Origin: JAWLGW01 sp964569055 | Lineage (GTDB): Bacteria; Planctomycetota; J058 | Assembly: GCA_964569055.1 (NCBI GenBank) | Contig: CAZMSZ010000342.1 | Span: 1-8,353 of the forward strand | Length of the DNA: 8,353 bases | Direction: 5' to 3' | In this document: piece after piece, positions 1 to 8,345 of the stretch | Position numbering within the stretch: position 1 is the first letter of the stretch | How the letters are laid out: each line of letters begins with the position of its first letter | Program-made: the position numbers and the translations under genes | The notes under the pieces: generated by a model | Seen by the model: only the letters and a program-made list of their open reading frames with translations | What the model was told of the DNA's origin: nothing | Database searches by the model: none

Positions 1-315
1 CACGGCCCGCGCGTGCTCGCCTGCGAGGAGCGCCTCCTCGGCGCCCACCACCAGGCGCTCCTCGGCGTCGTCCAGGCGGCGCACGGCGCGGACCTGCGCC
101 CGCGGGATCTCCACGATCGCCTGGTCGTCGCCGCGGGCGAGGGCCACGCGCACCGGCCCGTCCGCCGGGTCGGCCAGGACCTCGCCCCGCACGATCGCGC
201 CGTCGCTCAGGATCACCTCGTCGGCGCGCGCCGCCGGCGCCGCAGCGAACGCGAGGATCAGGACCAGGGCGGGCGCGAACCACGCCGCGGCGCGAGGGAG
301 CTCGGGGGCGAGCAT
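1..315 (-). CDS. Exported protein of unknown function, partial (C-terminus beyond window)
   Basis: Reading leftward from an ATG at 315-313, 105 codons stay open to the window edge, so only the N-terminus is present. Residues 1-31 look like a signal peptide: a hydrophobic core (residues 12-26) and an ARA|DE cleavage site after residue 31. Residues 32-90 read as a small beta-rich domain beginning DEVILSDGAIVRGEV and ending in IPRAQVRAVRRLDD. The same pattern opens the upstream neighbour (ADVVKTRDGRRLEGSI ... VPAKEVLEIVDT), so the two are probably paralogous at the N-terminus. The start lies 6 nt after the neighbour's stop with no clear Shine-Dalgarno sequence, which fits co-transcription and translational coupling. 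The start is chosen because it places the signal peptide at the N-terminus. Expected location is periplasmic or cell surface. No function can be assigned. Confidence 0.72.
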   Translation of the reverse strand, partial: MLAPELPRAAAWFAPALVLILAFAAAPAARADEVILSDGAIVRGEVLADPADGPVRVALARGDDQAIVEIPRAQVRAVRRLDDAEERLVVGAEEALLAGEHARAV

Positions 316-321
316 CGAGCG

Positions 322-1230
322 CTAGTAGCCGAACTGCCAGCGGAGCTGCCAGCTCCCGCCGCCGAGCGAGCCGCCCACGCGCACGCGCGAGGAGCGGCCG
401 TAGATCACGCGCCGGCGCGCGCCGCCGCAGCCCCACAGCGGCGTGCGGCCGTAGACGCCGTAGTAGTAGGGTCCGTACAGCGAGCCCAGCACGCTGCGCC
501 GCTCGCGGCCCGACCACAGGAGCGCGTCGTCGTCGTCGGGGCCGCGGTCGCCGCGCCGGTTGCGGGCCAGCTCGGCCTCGACCTGCGCGGCCGCGCGGGC
601 GCGGGCCACCTCGGCCTCGTAGGCCTCGCGCCGGGCACGGCGCGCCTCGCGGGCGGCCTCCCGCTCCGCCTCGCGCTCGGCGCGCGCCGCCTCGCGCTCG
701 GCCTCGGCGGCCTCGCGCCGGGCGCGCTTCGCCTCGCGCGCAGCCTCCTCGCGCTCGGCCTTCTCCTCGGGGGTCACCCACTCGCCCTCGTGCTCGACCA
801 GCCCGTTGAGCCGGTTGAGGTCGGCCTGGGTGATCCAGCGCCCCTCGTGCTGCACGTAGCCGAGCGCGGCGCGCGCGCCGGGGTGGTCGAGGTCGACCCG
901 CAGCACCGAGAGGAACGCGCGCCGCGCCTCGTCCTCGAAGCCGTGGTCGCGGCAGAACACCGCGAACCGGTAGCGCTCCTCGGCCGTGCCGCGCGACAGC
1001 TCGCGGCGCAGCCGCTCGAGCTCGTCCCAGGCGTCGGGGGTGTCGACGATCTCGAGCACCTCCTTGGCGGGGACGCGCGCCTCGCCGAAGCGCTGGCGCA
1101 CCACGAGCACGTCGCCGTCGCGGCTGATCGAGCCCTCGAGCCGGCGCCCGTCGCGCGTCTTGACCACGTCCGCCTGGGCGGCGGCGGCGAGGGCGAGGGT
1201 CAGGGCCAGGCAGGGGATCGAGCGGGTCAT
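322..1230 (-). CDS. Exported protein: signal peptide, beta domain, TPR-like helices, HEGxW repeats, long charged helix, Gly/Tyr/Arg tail
   Basis: 302 aa. Residues 1-20 form a signal peptide (hydrophobic CLALTLALAAAA, cleavage AQA|D). Residues 21-65 are a small beta-type domain with the DGRRLEGSI motif. Residues 68-123 are helical and TPR-like (ERYRFAVFCRDHGFEDEARRAF). Two short copies of G-x-V-x-HEG-x-W-(I/V)-T follow at 124-138 and 143-157. Residues 155-225 are almost only E, R, A and K, which predicts a long coiled coil or single charged helix. The tail (240-302) is rich in Gly, Tyr, Arg and Trp (LYGPYYYGVYGR). An in-frame ATG at 1260 exists, but the start at 1230 is preferred because GGAG sits 5 nt upstream and it puts the signal peptide first. 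It leads the leftward pair with the partial gene at 1-315. The architecture resembles exported proteins common in Planctomycetota (recollection). Function unknown; the charged helix and sticky tail hint at a structural or surface role. Confidence 0.8.
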   Translation of the reverse strand: MTRSIPCLALTLALAAAAQADVVKTRDGRRLEGSISRDGDVLVVRQRFGEARVPAKEVLEIVDTPDAWDELERLRRELSRGTAEERYRFAVFCRDHGFEDEARRAFLSVLRVDLDHPGARAALGYVQHEGRWITQADLNRLNGLVEHEGEWVTPEEKAEREEAAREAKRARREAAEAEREAARAEREAEREAAREARRARREAYEAEVARARAAAQVEAELARNRRGDRGPDDDDALLWSGRERRSVLGSLYGPYYYGVYGRTPLWGCGGARRRVIYGRSSRVRVGGSLGGGSWQLRWQFGY

Positions 1231-1326
1231 GAGGACTCCAGCGGTCCTTGGGACCTCCATGCGCGAGGCCCAGCATGCCGGGCCCGCGCCGGAGGGGCAA
1301 GGAGGAGCCCGCCCGACGCCCTCGCC

Positions 1327-1356
1327 TTGAAGCCGCGCGCGCCGCGGGGCTACAAT
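1327..1356 (+). promoter_or_regulatory. Sigma-70-type promoter for the phosphatase gene
   Basis: TTGAAG at 1327-1332 and TACAAT at 1351-1356 are separated by 18 nt and stand out in a very GC-rich background. They match four and five of six consensus bases of -35 and -10 respectively. The predicted transcript start is near 1363, giving a leader of roughly 38 nt before the ATG at 1401. It would drive the phosphatase and probably the dihydrouridine synthase behind it. Confidence 0.6.
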
Positions 1357-1392
1357 CTTCCGCGCGTAAGTCCAGCGCTTGGGCGCGCCGAC

Positions 1393-1396
1393 GAGG
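1393..1396 (+). promoter_or_regulatory. Ribosome binding site that fixes the phosphatase start
   Basis: GAGG lies 4 nt before the ATG at 1401. The frame is open further upstream, but that extension overlaps the promoter and reads as low-complexity Arg/Ala/Pro sequence. The start at 1401 also begins directly with the FHA-like domain (MPRLIMIEGP). Confidence 0.55.
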
Positions 1397-1400
1397 TCGG

Positions 1401-3203
1401 ATGCCTCGCCTCATCATGATCGAGGGTCCGCGGAGCGGGGACAGCTACCCGCTCCAGGCCGAGAACTACCTCGGCTACCGCAACGGGACCCTCGGCTTCT
1501 CCTACCGGCCCGACCTCGGCGAGGTGTGCTGCTCGATCGTGGCGGGCCCCCGCGGGCACGAGCTGCGCGCCCACGCCGAGCCGCACCGCGTGCTGGTCAA
1601 CGGCGAGGCGGGGGTGCGCCAGGCGTTCTTGCACCACGGCGACCTGATCTACGTCGACAGCGCGCTCATGATCTTCGACTCCGACGACACCCACGGCTCG
1701 GACGCGAGCCGCGCGGGGTTCGGGGTGGCGAGCGGCGGCTACGGCAACGTGGGGCGCACCACCGACGGCTACCGCCTGGGCGGGATCCTGGCGGGCGAGG
1801 CCTCCGACCAGATGCTCGGCACGGTCTCGATCCGGCGCGAGGACCTCGCCGGCTCGGAGAACATCAACTACCGCCAGAAGCACTACGAGGACCCCGACGC
1901 CGTCCTGCGGCAGATGAAGGACCAGCGCCGGGTCGAGGCGCTGCTCAAGGTCACCGCCAAGATCTCCGCGATCCTCGACCTGCAGCGGCTGCTCGACGAG
2001 ATGCTCGCGGTGATCTTCGAGGTGCTCCCGGCCGACCGCGGCTCGGTCCTGTTGTTCGACCAGGAGAACCGCCGGCTGCGCACCATGGCCTCGCGCTCGC
2101 GCAGCGGGAAGGTGACCAAGGTCAAGATCTCCAAGACGATCGTGAAGGAGGTGCTGCGCAGCAAGGAGTCGCTGTTGACCGCGGACGCGCAGCAGGACCG
2201 CCGGCTCGACCTCGCCACCTCGATCGTCGACGAGAACATCCGCAGCGCGCTGTGCGTGCCGCTCGTGCGCCAGGAGCAGATCCTGGGGATCGTGTTCCTC
2301 GACACCTACGACTCGGCCCGCCAGTTCAACAAGGACGACTGCGACCTCCTCACCGCGATCGCCATGCAGGCCGCGATGGCGCTCGAGAACGCGCGCCTCG
2401 TCAAGGAGATGGGCGACCGCGAGCGGATCCGCCACGAGCTCAACCTCGCGACCATGATCCAAAAGCAGCTGCTCCCCAAGCGGCTGCCGCGCTCCAACAA
2501 GATCGAGGTCTACGGGAAGATGATCCCCGCCAAGGAGATGAGCGGGGACTACTTCGACTTCATGGACCACGCCGAGGACGGCTCGTCCTTCCAGGGGCAC
2601 GGCAACTTCCACATCTGCATCGGCGACGTGAGCGGCAAGGGCCTCCCCGCCGGGCTGGTCATGATCATGGCCCGCTGCTACCTGCGCCCGCTCAGCAAGA
2701 CGCTCCAGTCGCCGCGCCAGATCCTGTCGGAGGCCAACCGCCTGCTCCACGCCGACACGCGCAAGGACATGTTCATGAGCGCGCTGGTCCTCTACTGGAG
2801 CGACCAGCTCGGCAAGTTCGTGTGGAGCGGCGCGGGGCACGAGCACCTGATCGTGTACCGGGCGCGCACCCGCCGGACCGAGGCGATCAAGGCGGGCGGC
2901 TGCGTGCTCGCCGCGGTGCGCGACGCCGACCGGATCTACCAGGACCACGAGCTGTACCTCGAGCCGGGCGACGCGCTGGTGCTCTACACCGACGGGGTGA
3001 CCGAGGCCAAGAACCCGGCCGGCGACTTCTTCGCCCAGGAGAGCCTGCAGCCGCTCCAGCGGCTGGTCGAGCTGTACGGGCACCTCTCCGCCAAGGACCT
3101 GCTCGAGGCGATCCTGTGGGAGCTCAAGCAGTTCATAGGCGGCGCCGAGCAGGCGGACGACATCACCGTCGTGACCGTCAAGCGGCCCATGGCGCAGGGT
3201 TAG
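1401..3203 (+). CDS. PP2C-family serine/threonine phosphatase with FHA-like and GAF domains (SpoIIE/RsbU-type)
   Basis: 600 aa, cytoplasmic, with no signal peptide or membrane segment. Residues 1-95 look like an FHA domain, with the late-strand pattern VLVNGE and LHHGDLIYVDS (65-87); the canonical GR and SRxH phosphothreonine-binding residues are not evident. A linker (96-170) follows, then a GAF domain (about 175-335; LLKVTAKISAILDLQRLLDEM, ALCVPLV, GIVFLD). A coiled linker with the RsbU-type motif ELNLATMIQKQLLP (346-359) leads into a PP2C/SpoIIE catalytic domain (about 365-595). Metal-binding acidic motifs are intact: SGDYFD (381-386), GDVSGKG (408-414), YTDGVTEA (529-536) and DDITVV (586-591). 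In this family such enzymes dephosphorylate anti-sigma-factor antagonists or similar Ser/Thr-phosphorylated regulators; no such partner is in the window, so the substrate is unknown. It has its own promoter and is followed 14 nt later by a dihydrouridine synthase gene. Confidence 0.93.
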   Translation: MPRLIMIEGPRSGDSYPLQAENYLGYRNGTLGFSYRPDLGEVCCSIVAGPRGHELRAHAEPHRVLVNGEAGVRQAFLHHGDLIYVDSALMIFDSDDTHGSDASRAGFGVASGGYGNVGRTTDGYRLGGILAGEASDQMLGTVSIRREDLAGSENINYRQKHYEDPDAVLRQMKDQRRVEALLKVTAKISAILDLQRLLDEMLAVIFEVLPADRGSVLLFDQENRRLRTMASRSRSGKVTKVKISKTIVKEVLRSKESLLTADAQQDRRLDLATSIVDENIRSALCVPLVRQEQILGIVFLDTYDSARQFNKDDCDLLTAIAMQAAMALENARLVKEMGDRERIRHELNLATMIQKQLLPKRLPRSNKIEVYGKMIPAKEMSGDYFDFMDHAEDGSSFQGHGNFHICIGDVSGKGLPAGLVMIMARCYLRPLSKTLQSPRQILSEANRLLHADTRKDMFMSALVLYWSDQLGKFVWSGAGHEHLIVYRARTRRTEAIKAGGCVLAAVRDADRIYQDHELYLEPGDALVLYTDGVTEAKNPAGDFFAQESLQPLQRLVELYGHLSAKDLLEAILWELKQFIGGAEQADDITVVTVKRPMAQG

Positions 3204-3217
3204 CGCCCGACTCGCCC

Positions 3218-4189
3218 ATGACGCTCCAGCTCGGCTCGATCCCGCTCGCCAACCGCGTGCTCGCCGCGCCCATGTGCGGCGCGACCAAGCTGCCGTATCG
3301 CCGGCTGGCGCGGCGGTTCGGGGCCGACGTGGTGTTCACGGAGATGGTCAAGGCGCACCTCCTCAACGAGGGCTCGGCGCGGACCCTCGAGCTGCTGGCG
3401 CGCGGGCCCGAGGAGGACGCGGTCGGCGCGCAGCTGTGCGGGGGCGAGCCCGAGGTGCTCGCGCGCGCGGCGGCGCGGGTCGAGGCGCTCGGCTTTGAGC
3501 TGGTCGACATCAACATGGGCTGCCCGGTCAAGAAGGTGGTCCAGAGCGGCGCGGGGGCCGCCTTGCTCCAGGACCCCGCGCGGGTGGAGGCGGTGGTGGC
3601 GGCCTGCCGCCGCGCGGTCTCGATCCCGGTCACCGCCAAGATCCGAGCCGGGTGGTCGGACAAGGGGTTCGCCGACGCGGCCACGCTGGCCCGGGCGGTC
3701 GAGGCCGGCGGGGCGGCGCTGGTCACGATCCACGGGCGCACCCGCGCGCAGCGCCACGAGGGCGAGGTCGACGCCGCGGCGCTCGCCCGCGCCAAGGCCG
3801 CGGTCGCGATCCCGGTGGTCGCCAACGGCGGGGTCGTGCGCGGCGAGGACGCGGCGCGCCTCCTGGCGACGACCGGCTGCGACGCGGTCATGATCGGGCG
3901 CGGCGCCTACGGCCGCCCGTGGCTGTTCCGCGACGCCGCCCGCGCGCTGGCCGGCCTGCCGCCGCTCCCGCCCCCCGCGGGCGCGGCGCTGGTCGACCTC
4001 GCCGCCGAGCACCTCGAGGGCATGCTCGAGCTAATGGGCGAGCACGGCGTGCTCCTGTTCCGCAAGTACGCCGGCTGGTACATGACCCAGCCGGACGACG
4101 CCCCGTTCCGCGACCGGGCCCACCGCGTGCGGGAGCCCGACGCCATGCGCGCGGTGCTGGCGGAGTGGCGGCGGGTCCGGGCGGCGTAG
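3218..4189 (+). CDS. dusB: tRNA-dihydrouridine synthase, DusB-like
   Basis: 323 aa, the usual length for the bacterial Dus family. It reduces specific uridines in the tRNA D-loop to dihydrouridine using FMN and NAD(P)H, in the cytoplasm. The sequence shows the TIM-barrel start LANRVLAAPMCGATKLPYRRL (FMN-binding APM segment), the catalytic cysteine C102 in DINMGCPVKKV, K141 in TAKIRAGW, H172 in TIHGRTRAQ, the VANGG loop (201-205) and the phosphate-binding IGRGAYGRPW motif (226-235). The C-terminal helical domain runs from about 250. NMGCPxKKV and IHGRTR point to the DusB branch over DusA or DusC; the symbol is assigned by motif resemblance only. The start lies 14 nt after the phosphatase stop. 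There is no close Shine-Dalgarno sequence (nearest AGGG is at 3196-3199, too far) and no visible promoter, so translation may depend on coupling to the upstream gene. Confidence 0.94.
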   Translation: MTLQLGSIPLANRVLAAPMCGATKLPYRRLARRFGADVVFTEMVKAHLLNEGSARTLELLARGPEEDAVGAQLCGGEPEVLARAAARVEALGFELVDINMGCPVKKVVQSGAGAALLQDPARVEAVVAACRRAVSIPVTAKIRAGWSDKGFADAATLARAVEAGGAALVTIHGRTRAQRHEGEVDAAALARAKAAVAIPVVANGGVVRGEDAARLLATTGCDAVMIGRGAYGRPWLFRDAARALAGLPPLPPPAGAALVDLAAEHLEGMLELMGEHGVLLFRKYAGWYMTQPDDAPFRDRAHRVREPDAMRAVLAEWRRVRAA

Positions 4190-4217
4190 CGCCGCGGGGC
4201 GATCTCGCGCGCGTTGG

Positions 4218-4223
4218 TATTCT
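4218..4223 (+). promoter_or_regulatory. Probable -10 element before the membrane protein gene
   Basis: TATTCT followed by GCCCGCA resembles the element before the second response regulator (TATACT then GCCCCGCA, at 6566). A start of transcription about 7 nt downstream would fall near 4231, at the ribosome binding site. No -35 match is visible 17-18 nt upstream, so this is a partial promoter call. Confidence 0.4.
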
Positions 4224-4230
4224 GCCCGCA

Positions 4231-4235
4231 GGAGG
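4231..4235 (+). promoter_or_regulatory. Strong ribosome binding site for the membrane protein
   Basis: GGAGG lies 5 nt before the ATG at 4241. This decides the start against an in-frame TTG at 4214, which overlaps the -10-like sequence. Confidence 0.65.
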
Positions 4236-4240
4236 ACGTC

Positions 4241-5059
4241 ATGGACGACGAGCCCGAGGACGAGGCGCCGAGCCGCAAGGCGCCGCAGCGCAAGCGGCGC
4301 GACCCCAACCAGCCGCTCCCCAAGCCGCACAAGCGCAAGGGCGTGCTGCTCAAGCTGCTCGTGGGCGGCGCGACCGCGGTCCTGCTGCTGTGGGTGTCGC
4401 TGTACTCGGCCCAGCTGGGCCGCGCGCCCTGGGCCTGGAGCGGCGAGGACTTCGCGGGCTTCCTCACCTTCTCGCGCGCGCAGGTGGACGAGGCGCGCAA
4501 GCAGGTCGAGGCCGTCGACTGGGAAGCGCTCGCCAGCAAGATCACCGAGCGCACCCGCGAGCTGTGGGACAAGGTGCCCGACCTCGAGGCGCGCCTCGAG
4601 GCCAAGCTCGCGGAGCTGCGCGGCCAGGGGCAGGGCGGCGGCGCCGCGCCGACGCCGGCCGAGGGCGAGGNNNNNNNNNNNNNNNNNNNNNNNNNNNNNN
4701 NNNNNNNNNNNNNNNNNNNNNNNNNNNNNNNNNNNNNNNNNNNNNNNNNNNNNNNNNNNNNNNNNNNNNNCGAGGGCGAGGCGAGCCCGCCGCCCACCGC
4801 GGTCGCGCCCGGTTCGGCCCGCCTCGAGCAGGGCTGCCTCGCCTTCCGCGAGGGGATCCGCCACTACCGCAAGTCCATGGACAGCCAGGTCGAGCTGAAG
4901 CAGGCCAAGGCGCGCTTCCAGGAGGCGCAGGATCACTTCGGGGCCGCCTACCAGGAGGCCGAGCAGGCCGGCGACGCCGAGGCGCAGGCCGAGGCCGAGG
5001 GCTACCTCATGGAGGTCCAGACCTACCTGCAGGACTGCAGCAAGCGCGAGACGTTGTAG
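4241..5059 (+). CDS. Single-pass membrane protein of unknown function, interrupted by an assembly gap
   Basis: 143 complete codons precede the gap and the same frame resumes after it to a TAG at 5057-5059. Residues 1-33 are acidic then strongly basic (KRKRRD, KPHKRK) and likely cytoplasmic. Residues 34-56 form one transmembrane helix (GVLLKLLVGGATAVLLLWVSL); positive-inside bias puts the rest outside the cytoplasm. Residues 78-128 are helical and probably coiled coil (DEARKQVEAVDW ... LEARLEAKLAELRG), ending in a Gly/Ala/Pro/Glu linker where the gap lies. The C-terminal part is a TPR-like helical segment (LKQAKARFQEAQDHFGAAYQEAE). Its two cysteines, in EQGCLAF and LQDCSKR, could form a disulfide outside the cytoplasm. 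No family is recognised. It has its own promoter-like sequence and ribosome site, and lies 66 nt before the first response regulator, so it could act in the same pathway; that is speculation. Confidence 0.75.
   Translation: MDDEPEDEAPSRKAPQRKRRDPNQPLPKPHKRKGVLLKLLVGGATAVLLLWVSLYSAQLGRAPWAWSGEDFAGFLTFSRAQVDEARKQVEAVDWEALASKITERTRELWDKVPDLEARLEAKLAELRGQGQGGGAAPTPAEGEXXXXXXXXXXXXXXXXXXXXXXXXXXXXXXXXXXEGEASPPPTAVAPGSARLEQGCLAFREGIRHYRKSMDSQVELKQAKARFQEAQDHFGAAYQEAEQAGDAEAQAEAEGYLMEVQTYLQDCSKRETL
4671..4770. other. Scaffold gap of 100 Ns
   Basis: Exactly 100 Ns, a conventional placeholder for unknown length. The same 11 bases (CGAGGGCGAGG) end the left flank (4660-4670) and begin the right flank (4771-4781). 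Overlapping the flanks would remove 111 nt, a multiple of three, and give a continuous ...PAEGEASPPPT... linker. The gap may be no gap at all, or may hide more copies of a Glu/Gly-coding repeat. Confidence 0.98.
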
Positions 5060-5125
5060 GAAGAAGGCCGTCCAGGCGTTGACGAAGGCCCCTCGCTGTT
5101 GGAGGCTGCGCGCTGGGGATGGTCC
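5060..5125 (+). other. Short intergenic spacer before the first response regulator
   Basis: 66 nt with no gene. TTGACG at 5079-5084 resembles a -35 box, but nothing like a -10 box lies 16-18 nt downstream. GGGGA at 5115-5119, 6 nt before the ATG at 5126, is a plausible ribosome site and supports that start over an in-frame TTG at 5099. Confidence 0.5.
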
Positions 5126-6520
<1,395 letters not shown>

Positions 6521-6565
6521 GCGCGCGCCGGGCGCCACCTCGGAGACCCGGCTCTGCCCGGTCGT

Positions 6566-6571
6566 TATACT
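6566..6571 (+). promoter_or_regulatory. -10 element for the second response regulator, probably leaderless
   Basis: TATACT matches five of six consensus -10 bases in a very GC-rich spacer. Only 7 nt separate it from the ATG at 6579, so transcription would begin at or next to the start codon. No Shine-Dalgarno sequence is present. No -35 match is visible at 6542-6548. Confidence 0.5.
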
Positions 6572-6578
6572 GCCCCGC

Positions 6579-7973
<1,395 letters not shown>

Positions 7974-8020
7974 TCCCTCGTAGGGAGCCCGTCGAGGACG
8001 AATCCGAGACCGCCAAGGAA

Positions 8021-8345
8021 GAGCTGTCGCTGGCGGGCTCAGCTCCTTCCCCGATGAGAATGACCGCCAAGAGCGCCAAGGAGGAGCTGTCGCAGCTCGG
8101 CTCCCCCGCGTGAGAAATGACCGCCACGGAAGAGCTGTCGCTGGCGAGCTCGGCTCCCCCGCGTGAGAAATGACCGCCAAGAGCGCCAAGAGCGCCAAGG
8201 AAGAGCTGTCGCTGGCGAGCTCGGCTCCCCGGCGTGAGAGAGACCGCGAAGGAAGAGCTGTCGCTGGCGAGCTCGGCTCCCCCGCGTGAGAAATGACCGC
8301 CAAGAGCGCCAAGAGCGCCAAGGAAGAGCTGTCGCTGGCGAGCTC
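8021..8345. other. Hairpin core present once in every repeat unit
   Basis: GAGCT pairs with AGCTC around the inner sequence GTCGCTGGCG, whose CGC and GCG can also pair. Positions are 8021-8040 (a G-T wobble replaces one pair), 8084-8098, 8132-8151, 8203-8222, 8255-8274 and 8326-8345. In the second unit a 5-base loss (TGGCG) leaves a perfect 6-bp stem, GAGCTG-TCG-CAGCTC. None is followed by a T run, so they are not classical intrinsic terminators, though the first could protect the 3' end of the upstream transcript. Confidence 0.6.

Larger units (their letters stand above)
1231..1400. other. Divergent intergenic region
   Basis: This stretch separates the leftward exported-protein genes from the rightward phosphatase gene. 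It contains the rightward promoter at 1327-1356. On the minus side, GGAG (plus-strand CTCC, 1236-1239) lies 5 nt from the start at 1230. A perfect 5-bp inverted repeat, GGTCC-TTG-GGACC, sits at 1243-1255 just upstream of that site, in what would be the leader of the leftward gene. A weaker GGCCC/GGGCC pair lies at 1267-1284. I see no convincing -10/-35 pair for the leftward gene. Confidence 0.6.

Noticed and set aside
13..1419. Plus-strand open frame opposite the two exported proteins
   Set aside because: It covers both minus-strand genes, which have signal peptides and a ribosome site; the plus translation is Ala/Arg/Gly/Leu-rich without motifs.
1350..3083. Minus-strand open frame opposite the phosphatase
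   Set aside because: Composition is typical of an antisense shadow of a GC-rich gene, and the plus strand carries intact phosphatase motifs.
4214..4240. Upstream TTG start for the membrane protein
   Set aside because: It would overlap the -10-like TATTCT and bypass the well-placed GGAGG before the ATG at 4241.
5079..5084. TTGACG as a -35 box for the first regulator
   Set aside because: No AT-rich -10 sequence lies at a suitable distance downstream.
6527..6552. Possible terminator after the first regulator (GCCGGG ... CCCGGC)
   Set aside because: The 6-bp stem has a 14-nt loop and no T run, and such pairings are frequent by chance in this GC-rich sequence.
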